Source of the DNA: Lachnospiraceae bacterium UBA7110
Lineage (GTDB): Bacteria; Bacillota; Clostridia; Lachnospirales; Lachnospiraceae
NCBI GenBank assembly: GCA_002492295.1
Contig: DKYC01000047.1
Location: 2,234 to 17,789 of the forward strand
Reading direction: 5' to 3'
DNA: 15,556 nucleotides
Shown here: piece after piece, positions 1 to 6,344 of the stretch
Layout of the letters: each line of letters opens with the position of its first letter
Position numbering within the stretch: position 1 is the stretch's first letter
Notes under the pieces: model-generated
Seen by the model: only the letters and a program-made list of their open reading frames with translations
What the model was told of the DNA's origin: nothing
Databases searched by the model: none
Position numbers and translations under genes: made by a program

Positions 1-423
1 AAAAATCCGTACATTAAGCATGCACTTCTTGCAATTTCGTTAAATTCCGTATCAAAGTGGAGGGCAAGATGTATGCCGTCGCTTTTGGTTTATGTGGAGC
101 GCAAGGGCGAACTGCCAAAGCATTTGACTTTCTCGATTGCGGCATTGATGGCATTCTATACGGGCAGTGAAATCCGCGAGAAGGCGTTAATCGGTCACAG
201 GGACGGACAGGAGTACAATGTGATGGATGATGCGGCGGTTCTTGAATTCTTTGCGGCAAACAGCGCAAAGCCGTCGGCGGAGTTTGTAAATGCTTACCTT
301 AGCAACGTTGATTTCCATGGTCAGGACCTGACAAAGGTGGCAGGTCTTGCGGATGCGGTTACGGCTTACCTTGAGGATATCAGGACGCTTGGCATGAGAA
401 AGGCAATTGAAAAAAATTTTTAA
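1..423 (+). CDS. uxaB: Tagaturonate reductase, C-terminal part (5' end outside window)
   Basis: Reading frame 1 is open from the first base of the window, so the gene starts upstream; the in-frame ATG at 73 is internal. The 140 residues seen match the C-terminal helical domain of the mannitol-dehydrogenase-like family: N-P-x-I-K-H, then S-L-N-S-V-S-K-W, then P-S-L-L, a K-G-E-L-P-K-H-L segment and an A-A-L-M-A-F-Y stretch. In this family the NAD-binding half lies N-terminal and is missing here. The enzyme interconverts D-tagaturonate and D-altronate with NADH in the cytoplasm. Only 30 bases separate it from altronate dehydratase, the next pathway step, which supports UxaB over mannitol or fructuronate dehydrogenase. 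Fructuronate reductase (UxuB) is a close relative, but uxaA as the next gene makes UxaB the better name. Confidence 0.88.
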   Translation, partial: KNPYIKHALLAISLNSVSKWRARCMPSLLVYVERKGELPKHLTFSIAALMAFYTGSEIREKALIGHRDGQEYNVMDDAAVLEFFAANSAKPSAEFVNAYLSNVDFHGQDLTKVAGLADAVTAYLEDIRTLGMRKAIEKNF

Positions 424-453
424 AATTTGAAAATTTAAAATAGAGGATTAAGA

Positions 454-1935
454 ATGGCAAATTTTATTAAAATTAATGAAAATGATAACGTGGCGGTGGC
501 GCTTGACGTCATTGCCGCAAACACCACGCTCAATGTGGCAGGCAGTGAAGTGACGACGACGATGGAAATCCCGGCAGGACACAAGTTCGCGCTTGTGGAT
601 ATGCCGGAGGCAACGCCCGTCATAAAATACGGTTTCCGTATCGGAAATACAACTGCCGCAGTGAAAAAGGGCGAGTGGATCCATACGCACAATTTAAAGA
701 CAGGCTTAGGTGATTTGCTGGATTATACGTATGAGCCGAATTTTGCCGGGGAGAAATGTACGGAAGATGTGACCTTTATGGGCTACAACCGTAAAAACGG
801 CAAGGTTGGCGTGCGCAACGAGATTTGGATTATCCCGACAGTCGGCTGTGTCAATAATGTGGCAAGCAGGATTGCGGAGCTGTCAAAAGACCTTGTATGT
901 GAAAACATTGAGGCGGTGTGCGCATTTCCGCATCCGTATGGATGTTCGCAGATGGGCGACGATCAGGAGCATACAAGACAGATTCTTGCGAATCTGATTA
1001 ACCATCCGAATGCAGGCGGGGTGCTTGTTTTGGGACTTGGATGTGAGAACAGCAATATTGATGTATTAAAAGGATACATGGGCGAAATCGACACGGACAG
1101 GGTGAAGTTCCTTGTATCGCAGGAGAGCGATGATGAAATCGCGGAGGGCGTTGAGATTGTAAAAGGCCTTGCAAAGTATGCGTCACAGTTCAGGCGTGAG
1201 CCGATTAGCGTATCCAAGCTGATTGTCGGCATGAAGTGCGGCGGCAGCGACGGATTTTCCGGTATTACTGCAAATCCGACGGTCGGACGTTTTTCGGATA
1301 TTTTAATCAGTAAAAAGGGTACAACCATTCTGACGGAGGTTCCGGAAATGTTTGGTGCGGAGACGATTTTAATGAACCGCTGCGCAAATGAGGAGCTGTT
1401 CAATAAGACGGTTAATTTGATTAATGACTTTAAGAATTATTTTAAGAGCCACAATCAGACAATTTATGAGAACCCTTCACCGGGTAACAAGAAGGGCGGT
1501 ATCTCAACGCTTGAGGACAAGTCGCTTGGCTGTACGCAGAAGTCGGGAAGCGCGATTGTAAAGGGTGTTTTGGCATATGGCGAAATCGTCAGCACGCCGG
1601 GATTAAACCTGCTTAGTGCACCGGGGAATGATTTGGTGGCGGCAACGGCGCTTGCGGCGAGCGGCGCGCATATCGTATTGTTTACGACGGGACGTGGAAC
1701 GCCGTTCGCATGTCCGGTACCGACAATGAAGATTTCAAGCAACTCAAGGCTTGCAGGCAAGAAGGAGAACTGGATTGATTTTAATGCAGGTGTGGTTGCG
1801 GAAGGCGAAGACCTTGATACGGCGGGACAGCGGCTGTTTGACGAGGTTGTGGCGGTTGCTTCAGGCAAGGAAGTCAAGAGCGAGAAGGCAGGCTTCCATG
1901 ATATGGCAATTTTTAAGCAGGGTGTAACACTGTAG
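454..1935 (+). CDS. uxaA: Altronate dehydratase
   Basis: This 493-residue protein has the normal length and layout of altronate dehydratase. An N-terminal SAF-like domain (about residues 1-85, ending near K-K-G-E-W-I-H-T-H-N) is followed by the galactarate dehydratase/altronate hydrolase catalytic region from about residue 105, with Y-N-R-K-N-G-K-V-G-V-R-N, P-T-V-G-C-V-N, and later G-C-x-Q-K-S-G and T-G-R-G-T-P-F. It removes water from D-altronate to give 2-keto-3-deoxy-D-gluconate; characterised family members are iron dependent. The start is set by a purine-rich site (AGAGGA) about 7 bases before ATG 454. It follows uxaB by 30 bases and precedes kdgK. No frameshift or truncation is visible. 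SAF-containing galactarate or glucarate-type relatives exist, but the pathway neighbours favour altronate. Confidence 0.93.
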   Translation: MANFIKINENDNVAVALDVIAANTTLNVAGSEVTTTMEIPAGHKFALVDMPEATPVIKYGFRIGNTTAAVKKGEWIHTHNLKTGLGDLLDYTYEPNFAGEKCTEDVTFMGYNRKNGKVGVRNEIWIIPTVGCVNNVASRIAELSKDLVCENIEAVCAFPHPYGCSQMGDDQEHTRQILANLINHPNAGGVLVLGLGCENSNIDVLKGYMGEIDTDRVKFLVSQESDDEIAEGVEIVKGLAKYASQFRREPISVSKLIVGMKCGGSDGFSGITANPTVGRFSDILISKKGTTILTEVPEMFGAETILMNRCANEELFNKTVNLINDFKNYFKSHNQTIYENPSPGNKKGGISTLEDKSLGCTQKSGSAIVKGVLAYGEIVSTPGLNLLSAPGNDLVAATALAASGAHIVLFTTGRGTPFACPVPTMKISSNSRLAGKKENWIDFNAGVVAEGEDLDTAGQRLFDEVVAVASGKEVKSEKAGFHDMAIFKQGVTL

Positions 1936-1939
1936 CATT

Positions 1940-1967
1940 TTGAAAGGTACAGTGAAACAGATATAAA
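1940..1967 (+). promoter_or_regulatory. Possible internal promoter before kdgK
   Basis: In the 69-base gap between uxaA and kdgK, TTGAAA (1940-1945) and TATAAA (1962-1967) are separated by 16 bases. Each hexamer matches the vegetative sigma consensus at 5 of 6 positions. The rest of the gap is AT-rich and carries the kdgK ribosome binding site GGAGG at 1991-1995. This could give extra transcription of kdgK and the downstream genes, but AT-rich gaps yield such matches by chance and no operator is evident. Confidence 0.38.
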
Positions 1968-2004
1968 ACGATAACAAAAAGAGATAAAACGGAGGATTAT
2001 TATC

Positions 2005-3039
2005 ATGGCAAAAAAAGTAGTTACAATGGGCGAGATTATGTTAAGACTTTCAACACCCAACAATGAGAAGTTCATTCAGGCGGATGAGTTTGACATCAAC
2101 TATGGCGGCGGCGAGGCAAACGTTGCGGTTTCCCTTGCAAATTACGGACATGAGGCAAGCTTTGTTACGGCGGTTCCTGACAATGAGCTTGGCGAGTGTG
2201 CAATCGCGGCTTTGAGAAAGTATGGCGTTGACACAAAGAATATTGCAAAGTGTGGGGAAAGACTTGGTATTTACTATTTGGAGTCAGGCTCTTCCATGAG
2301 ACCTTCCAAGGTTGTATATGACAGGGCGCATTCTTCCATCTCAACAGCAACTGCAGCGGATTTTGATTTTGACAAGATTTTTGAAGGCGTTGACTGGTTC
2401 CATTTCACGGGTATTACCCCTGCCGTATCGGATTCAGCGGCGGTTTTGACAGAGGAAGCTTTAAAGGCGGCGAAGAAGCATGGCGTTACGGTTTCTGTTG
2501 ACTTGAACTTCAGAAAGAAATTATGGTCATCTGAGAAGGCGCAGAAGGTTATGAAGAACCTCATGCAGTATGTTGACGTATGTATCGGAAATGAAGAGGA
2601 TGCGGAGCTTGTATTGGGTTATAAGCCGGGTAATACGGATGTTACAAGCGGTGACCTTGAGCTTGCGGGTTACAAGTCTATTTTTGAGCAGATGGTAGCG
2701 GACTACAACTTCCAGTACTGCATTTCTTCTTTGAGAGTAAGCCATTCCGCATCGGATAACGGCTGGTCGGCTTGTATTTATTCAAGGGATACAAAGGAAT
2801 TTTATCACTCAAAAGAGTATAGCATTCATCCGATTGTTGACCGTGTCGGCGGTGGCGACTCGTTTGCGGGCGGCGTTATCTGCGGTCTGTTAGACGGTAA
2901 GGATTTTAAGGCTGCTTTGGAGTACGGTGTAGCTGCTTCTGCATTAAAGCATACAATTCCGGGCGACTTTAACCTGGTATCAAGAAAAGAAGTTGAGACA
3001 CTTGCGGGCGGCGACGCTTCAGGACGTGTTCAACGCTAA
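2005..3039 (+). CDS. kdgK: 2-keto-3-deoxygluconate kinase (PfkB family)
   Basis: This is a 344-residue PfkB/ribokinase-fold sugar kinase. The N-terminal substrate-side glycine motif G-G-G-E-A-N-V-A is at residues 34-41. The C-terminal PfkB signature G-G-G-D-S-F-A-G-G is at 282-290, with the catalytic aspartate at D285. It transfers phosphate from ATP to the 6-hydroxyl of 2-keto-3-deoxygluconate, giving KDPG for the aldolase two genes downstream. GGAGG sits 9 bases before ATG 2005. The PfkB family is broad, so specificity is inferred from context: altronate dehydratase, which makes KDG, lies upstream and KDPG aldolase, which uses the product, lies downstream. The length is slightly above the usual 310-340 and the C-terminal tail is Gly-rich. 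Confidence 0.88.
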   Translation: MAKKVVTMGEIMLRLSTPNNEKFIQADEFDINYGGGEANVAVSLANYGHEASFVTAVPDNELGECAIAALRKYGVDTKNIAKCGERLGIYYLESGSSMRPSKVVYDRAHSSISTATAADFDFDKIFEGVDWFHFTGITPAVSDSAAVLTEEALKAAKKHGVTVSVDLNFRKKLWSSEKAQKVMKNLMQYVDVCIGNEEDAELVLGYKPGNTDVTSGDLELAGYKSIFEQMVADYNFQYCISSLRVSHSASDNGWSACIYSRDTKEFYHSKEYSIHPIVDRVGGGDSFAGGVICGLLDGKDFKAALEYGVAASALKHTIPGDFNLVSRKEVETLAGGDASGRVQR

Positions 3040-3090
3040 AAGGATGTCTAAGATGTAAAAATTTAAGAATATTCAGGAGGAATGAAAGAA

Positions 3091-3894
3091 ATGGCAAACA
3101 CAAATCCATTTTCATTGGAAGGCAAGGTTGCACTTGTAACAGGCGCATCTTACGGTATTGGTTTTGCAATCGCAAAGGCTATGGCAGGGGCAGGCGCTAC
3201 GATTTGTTTTAACGATATTAAGCAGGAGCTTGTTGACAAGGGACTTGCGGCATACAGGGAAGAGGGCATTGAGGCTCACGGATATGTATGCGACGTTACG
3301 AATGAGGACGCGGTAAATCAGTTGGTAGCGACGATTGAGAAAGAAGTCGGCGTGGTTGACATTTTGGTAAACAATGCAGGCATTATCAAGAGAATACCGA
3401 TGTGTGAGATGACGGCGGCGGAGTTCAGACAGGTTATTGATGTTGATTTGAATGCTCCGTTTATCGTATCAAAGGCAGTTATTCCTTCAATGATTAAGAA
3501 AGGTCACGGAAAGATTATAAACATTTGTTCGATGATGTCAGAGCTTGGCCGTGAGACGGTATCCGCTTATGCGGCTGCAAAGGGTGGCTTGAAGATGCTC
3601 ACAAGAAATATCTGTTCTGAGTATGGCGGATACAACATTCAGTGCAACGGTATCGGACCGGGTTATATTGAGACACCGCAGACGGCTCCTTTGCGCGAGA
3701 GACAGCCGGACGGCAGCAGACATCCGTTTGATACGTTTATCTGTGCAAAGACGCCTGCAAACAGATGGTTACAGCCGGATGAGCTTGGCGGACCTGCGGT
3801 ATTCCTTGCATCAGAGGCGTCAAATGGCGTGAATGGACACATTCTTTATGTTGACGGCGGTATTTTGGCATATATCGGAAAGCAGCCGCAATAA
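3091..3894 (+). CDS. SDR oxidoreductase, gluconate 5-dehydrogenase / DhuD-like
   Basis: This is a classical short-chain dehydrogenase of 267 residues. The cofactor motif T-G-A-S-Y-G-I-G is at 17-24, N-N-A-G at 94-97, catalytic S147, and Y-A-A-A-K at 160-164 (Y160, K164). I recognise close resemblance through most of its length to streptococcal gluconate 5-dehydrogenase, including the N-I-C-S-M-M-S-E-L-G segment and the L-A-Y-I-G-K-Q-P ending. In streptococci relatives of this enzyme (DhuD) reduce the 2,5-diketo acid derived from unsaturated uronates to KDG, the job KduD does in other bacteria. Sitting between kdgK and kdgA, that role fits better than gluconate metabolism; this is inference. 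AGGAGG at 3075-3080 lies 10 bases from ATG 3091 but only 1 base from ATG 3082, so 3091 is preferred. Confidence 0.85.
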   Translation: MANTNPFSLEGKVALVTGASYGIGFAIAKAMAGAGATICFNDIKQELVDKGLAAYREEGIEAHGYVCDVTNEDAVNQLVATIEKEVGVVDILVNNAGIIKRIPMCEMTAAEFRQVIDVDLNAPFIVSKAVIPSMIKKGHGKIINICSMMSELGRETVSAYAAAKGGLKMLTRNICSEYGGYNIQCNGIGPGYIETPQTAPLRERQPDGSRHPFDTFICAKTPANRWLQPDELGGPAVFLASEASNGVNGHILYVDGGILAYIGKQPQ

Positions 3895-3934
3895 AAAACG
3901 AAAAGAATTTCCGGGTTCCGTTTAGAAGAATGCA

Positions 3935-3951
3935 AAAGAACCGTGTTCTTT
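3935..3951 (+). other. Small hairpin in the gap before kdgA
   Basis: AAAGAAC (3935-3941) and GTTCTTT (3945-3951) form a perfect 7-bp stem around a 3-base loop in the 102-base gap between the SDR gene and kdgA. There is no T-run after it, so it is not an intrinsic terminator. It could be an RNA-processing or stability element within the operon transcript. Its right part shares a 12-base string with the sequence just after the kdgA stop codon (4961-4972). I see no convincing promoter in this gap. Confidence 0.35.
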
Positions 3952-3996
3952 GCGCATAGAAATATTAATGATTCATATTAAGAAATGAGGTAAATC

Positions 3997-4959
3997 ATGA
4001 ACGAGGTATTAGAGAAAATCAGTAAAATCGGTATTGTTCCGGTTGTTGTGTTGGATGATGCAAAGGATGCAAAGCCTCTTGCGGAAGCTTTGGTCAAGGG
4101 CGGTCTTCCCTGTGCGGAGGTTACGTTTAGAACGGCGGCTGCAGAGGAGTCCATTAAGATTATGGCAAGCGAGTTCCCTGAAATGCTTGTCGGTGCAGGA
4201 ACCGTACTGACAACAGAGCAGGTTGACCGTGCGGTAAATGCGGGCGCGAAATTTATCGTAAGCCCCGGCTTGAATCCCAATATTGTAAAATATTGCGTGG
4301 ACAAGGGAATTCCTGTTACACCCGGTACGGCAAATCCTTCCGATGTGGAGCAGGCAATAGAGCTTGGACTCGAGGTTGTAAAGTTCTTCCCGGCGGAAGC
4401 AGCAGGCGGATTAAATATGATTAAGTCTATGGCAGCGCCTTACACACAGATGAAGTTTATGCCGACTGGCGGAATTTCAGCAAAGAATATCTGTGAGTAT
4501 CTTGCATTTGATAAGATTATCGCCTGCGGCGGTTCCTGGATGGTTAAGAAGGACCTCGTAGCGGCTGGAAAGTATGACGAGATTCAGGCACTTACAGAGG
4601 AAGCCGTCAGAACAATGCTTGGCTTTGAATTAAGGCATATTGGCGTAAACTGTGAGGATGAGGCAGCAGCAGACGGTGTTGCATCAAGATATGATGAATT
4701 GTTCGGCTTTACAAAGAAGGTTGGAAACAGCTCTATCTTTGCAGGCATTGAAGTAGAGGCAATGAAGAAGGCAGGCCGCGGCAGGAATGGTCATATTGCA
4801 ATTGGAACAAACAGCGTAGCCCGTGCAAAGAATTACCTGGAGTCTGTTAAGGGCGTGAAGTTTATCGAGGAAACGGCTGTTGAAAAGAACGGCAAGCTTA
4901 CGGCGATTTATCTTGACGAGGAAATTGGCGGATTTGCGGTTCACCTTGTACAGAAATAA
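3997..4959 (+). CDS. kdgA: KDPG/KHG aldolase fused to a C-terminal VOC-like domain
   Basis: Residues 1 to about 205 form a class I KDPG aldolase: E41 and R45 in A-E-V-T-F-R-T, the Schiff-base lysine K129 in V-V-K-F-F-P-A-E, and P-T-G-G-I at 156-160 for phosphate binding. It splits KDPG into pyruvate and glyceraldehyde 3-phosphate and may also cleave 4-hydroxy-2-oxoglutarate. KDPG aldolases are normally about 205-215 residues; this protein has 320. The extra part (about 211-320) reads as a vicinal-oxygen-chelate (glyoxalase-like) module: L-R-H-I-G-V-N with H214, an acidic strand around E252/E254, G-H-I-A-I-G with H266, and a final G-F-A-V-H-L strand with H316 where the family often has Glu. 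The role of this tail is unknown. It is the last gene before the terminator, and an ATGAGG-type site precedes ATG 3997. Confidence 0.9.
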   Translation: MNEVLEKISKIGIVPVVVLDDAKDAKPLAEALVKGGLPCAEVTFRTAAAEESIKIMASEFPEMLVGAGTVLTTEQVDRAVNAGAKFIVSPGLNPNIVKYCVDKGIPVTPGTANPSDVEQAIELGLEVVKFFPAEAAGGLNMIKSMAAPYTQMKFMPTGGISAKNICEYLAFDKIIACGGSWMVKKDLVAAGKYDEIQALTEEAVRTMLGFELRHIGVNCEDEAAADGVASRYDELFGFTKKVGNSSIFAGIEVEAMKKAGRGRNGHIAIGTNSVARAKNYLESVKGVKFIEETAVEKNGKLTAIYLDEEIGGFAVHLVQK

Positions 4960-5006
4960 AAACCGTGTTCTTCGTGTAAAGGAGAACGGATATAGGCGTA
5001 CAAACG

Positions 5007-5040
5007 AGGCATCACTTCTATTTTTAAGTGGTGCCTTTTT
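5007..5040 (+). terminator. Intrinsic terminator of the uronate operon
   Basis: The arms 5007-5017 and 5026-5036 form an 11-bp stem containing one G-U pair, around an 8-base T-rich loop, and are followed by a T-run to 5040. It starts 48 bases after the kdgA stop codon. The start codon of the next gene lies only 33 bases beyond it and I see no promoter in that space. The following small gene is therefore read either by read-through or from a promoter upstream of the hairpin. Confidence 0.85.
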
Positions 5041-5072
5041 GACAGGAACGGTGTGCTGACGGGAGGTCTGTT

Positions 5073-5375
5073 ATGTATTACAAAATCAATATGGTGACGG
5101 AGGAGGACGGCTGGATTGTGATTGACACGGACGACCGTGACTCAGAGCCGATTAAAATGCTCTGCCAAAGTGTTGCCGAGGAGCTTGGCAAAGAGATGTT
5201 TCAGCCGTATGAGGGCGACGCCCAGTTTATGATTAAGGGTGATCCGTATAAGCTGATTTTCCAGTATGACTATATGTTTGGCTCGGTGGTCATTTTGGAT
5301 AAGTTATCAGACAAGGATGATGTGGTAAAGCTTTTGGAGCGGCATTTTGATAAATTGAAAGATAAGAGAATATAA
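5073..5375 (+). CDS. Uncharacterised 100-residue protein
   Basis: I do not recognise this family. The protein is small, acidic and soluble-looking, with no signal peptide or membrane segment. It starts M-Y-Y-K-I-N and alternates short strand-like stretches (W-I-V-I-D-T-D-D; Y-K-L-I-F-Q-Y-D-Y) with a helix-like segment around residues 29-41. A C-terminal charged helix is likely (D-D-V-V-K-L-L-E-R-H-F-D-K-L-K). The layout suggests a small alpha/beta fold. GGGAGG at 5061-5066, 6 bases before ATG 5073, is a strong ribosome binding site, so it is very probably translated. It is 31 bases upstream of a HIT-family gene and probably cotranscribed with it. No cysteines or histidines are arranged as an obvious metal or catalytic site. 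Confidence 0.8.
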   Translation: MYYKINMVTEEDGWIVIDTDDRDSEPIKMLCQSVAEELGKEMFQPYEGDAQFMIKGDPYKLIFQYDYMFGSVVILDKLSDKDDVVKLLERHFDKLKDKRI

Positions 5376-5406
5376 TGTAATGAACAGAAAGGAGCATGGA
5401 TAATTT

Positions 5407-5829
5407 ATGACGGATAACAATTGTGCATATTGTATGGAAGGCGAACTGGTGGCGAAATTTGGCATTAAGATTTGCGAACTGAACGCTTCGAAGGTGTATT
5501 TGTTTAAGGAGCAGAGCCACAAAGGCAGGGTGATTGTGGCAAGCAGGTTTCATGTCAGCGAGATGACAGAGCTTTCCGATGAAGAACGCAATGCGTTTTT
5601 TGCGGATGTCAATCATGTGGCAGGGGCAATTCACAAGGCATTTTCACCGGATAAGGTTAATTATGGCGCGTATGGCGATACAGGACACCATTTGCATTTC
5701 CATTTGGTGCCAAAGTACAAGGATGATGAGTTTGAGTGGGGCGGTACGTTTGCGATGGACCCTAAGAGAAAGACACTTTCCGATTCGGAGTATGATGCAA
5801 TAATTGCGGAGTTGAAGAAATATCTGTAA
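5407..5829 (+). CDS. HIT-family nucleotide hydrolase/transferase
   Basis: This 140-residue protein carries the histidine-triad signature H-L-H-F-H-L-V at residues 95-101. By analogy with HINT proteins, the middle histidine H97 is the expected nucleophile that forms a nucleotidyl intermediate. The N-terminal C-x-x-C (C6, C9) resembles the zinc-binding start seen in many HIT proteins. HIT enzymes hydrolyse or transfer nucleoside monophosphates from AMP-lysine, dinucleoside polyphosphates or similar substrates; the substrate here cannot be told. AAAGGAG (5388-5394) lies 12 bases before ATG 5407. A nearer ATG at 5397 runs into a stop after four codons, so 5407 is the start. The C-terminal extension after the triad (W-G-G-T-F-A-M-D-P and a terminal helix) marks a distinct subgroup from short HinT. 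Confidence 0.88.
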   Translation: MTDNNCAYCMEGELVAKFGIKICELNASKVYLFKEQSHKGRVIVASRFHVSEMTELSDEERNAFFADVNHVAGAIHKAFSPDKVNYGAYGDTGHHLHFHLVPKYKDDEFEWGGTFAMDPKRKTLSDSEYDAIIAELKKYL

Positions 5830-5844
5830 ATTTCGTATTATGGA

Positions 5845-5873
5845 TTGACATGTTTACATAATTCCAGTATGCT
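5845..5873 (+). promoter_or_regulatory. Promoter for the HPr-like gene
   Basis: A perfect -35 hexamer TTGACA (5845-5850) is followed after 17 bases by TATGCT (5868-5873, 4 of 6 matches). A second AT-rich hexamer, TATAAG (5873-5878), overlaps its end but is too far from the -35. Transcription would start near 5880, giving a leader of about 87 bases that begins with the hairpin at 5889-5914. It lies just 15 bases after the HIT gene stop, so the HPr-like gene can be expressed separately. Confidence 0.6.
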
Positions 5874-5888
5874 ATAAGTGAAGGAAAT

Positions 5889-5914
5889 CTGCAAAAAACA
5901 GGTGTTTTATGCAG
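5889..5914 (+). other. 5' leader hairpin of the HPr-like mRNA
   Basis: The arms 5889-5899 and 5904-5914 pair over 11 positions with a single A-A mismatch, closed by a 4-base loop. The hairpin begins about 9 bases after the predicted transcription start. No T-run follows, and the ribosome binding site lies about 38 bases downstream, so it is neither a terminator nor a direct mask of translation. A mRNA-stabilising 5' stem or a protein-binding site are possible roles. Confidence 0.5.
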
Positions 5915-5966
5915 AAAGGCACAAAGGAACGGTAAATGGATTATTTTGATTAAAGGAGATTGGTTT

Positions 5967-6203
5967 ATGGGTGTAAAGGTGCTGCTTGACTCGGTAGATA
6001 AGGTCAGGGATTTTGTAGACATTACGAATGATACTCCGTATGATATTGATGTAATCAGTGGGAAGCATACATATCTTGACGCGAAATCGCTTTTGGGCGT
6101 CTTGAGCTGTGATTGCAGGAAACCGTTGGTGCTTGACATTCATGCGGAAAAATCGGAGCGAAAGGAACTGGTAACAAGGCTTCAGAAGTATGTTGTGGCA
6201 TAG
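5967..6203 (+). CDS. HPr-like protein lacking the phosphocarrier histidine
   Basis: This 78-residue protein aligns with the PTS phosphocarrier HPr by its C-terminal two thirds. The segment A-K-S-L-L-G-V-L-S (39-47) matches the HPr K-S-I-M-G-V-M-S region, so S41 corresponds to the regulatory Ser46, followed by a strand-helix ending like HPr. The N-terminal G-L-H-A-R-P-A site with the phosphorylated His15 is absent; the equivalent position (31 residues before S41) is near V10 and no histidine is nearby. It therefore should not pass phosphate from Enzyme I. A role as a regulator, or as a partner of HPr kinase or CcpA, is possible but unproven. AAAGGAG (5952-5958), 8 bases upstream, supports ATG 5967; an in-frame TTG at 5946 lies upstream of this site and is unlikely. 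Confidence 0.78.
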   Translation: MGVKVLLDSVDKVRDFVDITNDTPYDIDVISGKHTYLDAKSLLGVLSCDCRKPLVLDIHAEKSERKELVTRLQKYVVA

Positions 6204-6233
6204 CGGACTGCGGAAACAGGGTTTGAAATAACA

Positions 6234-6269
6234 AAAGGCTTTTAGCGTATTTATGCGCTGAAAGCCTTT
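6234..6269. terminator. Bidirectional terminator between convergent genes
   Basis: Arms 6234-6247 and 6256-6269 make a 14-bp stem with one G-U wobble and an 8-base loop. The outer ends are AAAGG and CCTTT, so a short A/T tract flanks each side. It lies 30 bases after the HPr-like stop codon and 75 bases beyond the end of the oppositely oriented MATE gene, which is where a shared terminator is expected. The T tract is weak in the + direction. Confidence 0.75.
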
Positions 6270-6344
6270 GTGTCTGTTTTGCGGATAATGATTGTGAAGG
6301 CGGTCAACCATATGATTGCCGGTTGGAATGCGCGGTGTGTTATA

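Noticed and set aside
73..423. A 116-residue protein starting at ATG 73
   Set aside because: The frame is open back to base 1 and the residues before ATG 73 also fit tagaturonate reductase, so this ATG is internal to a gene that begins outside the window.
1464..2075. Minus-strand open frame of about 200 codons over uxaA and the start of kdgK
   Set aside because: It is antisense to two well-supported genes, has no recognisable domain, and crosses a gene boundary; it is a by-product of codon bias.
5039..5067. TTGACA at 5039-5044 as a -35 element for the 100-residue gene
   Set aside because: The position 16-18 bases downstream is the G-rich ribosome binding site, with nothing like a -10 hexamer.
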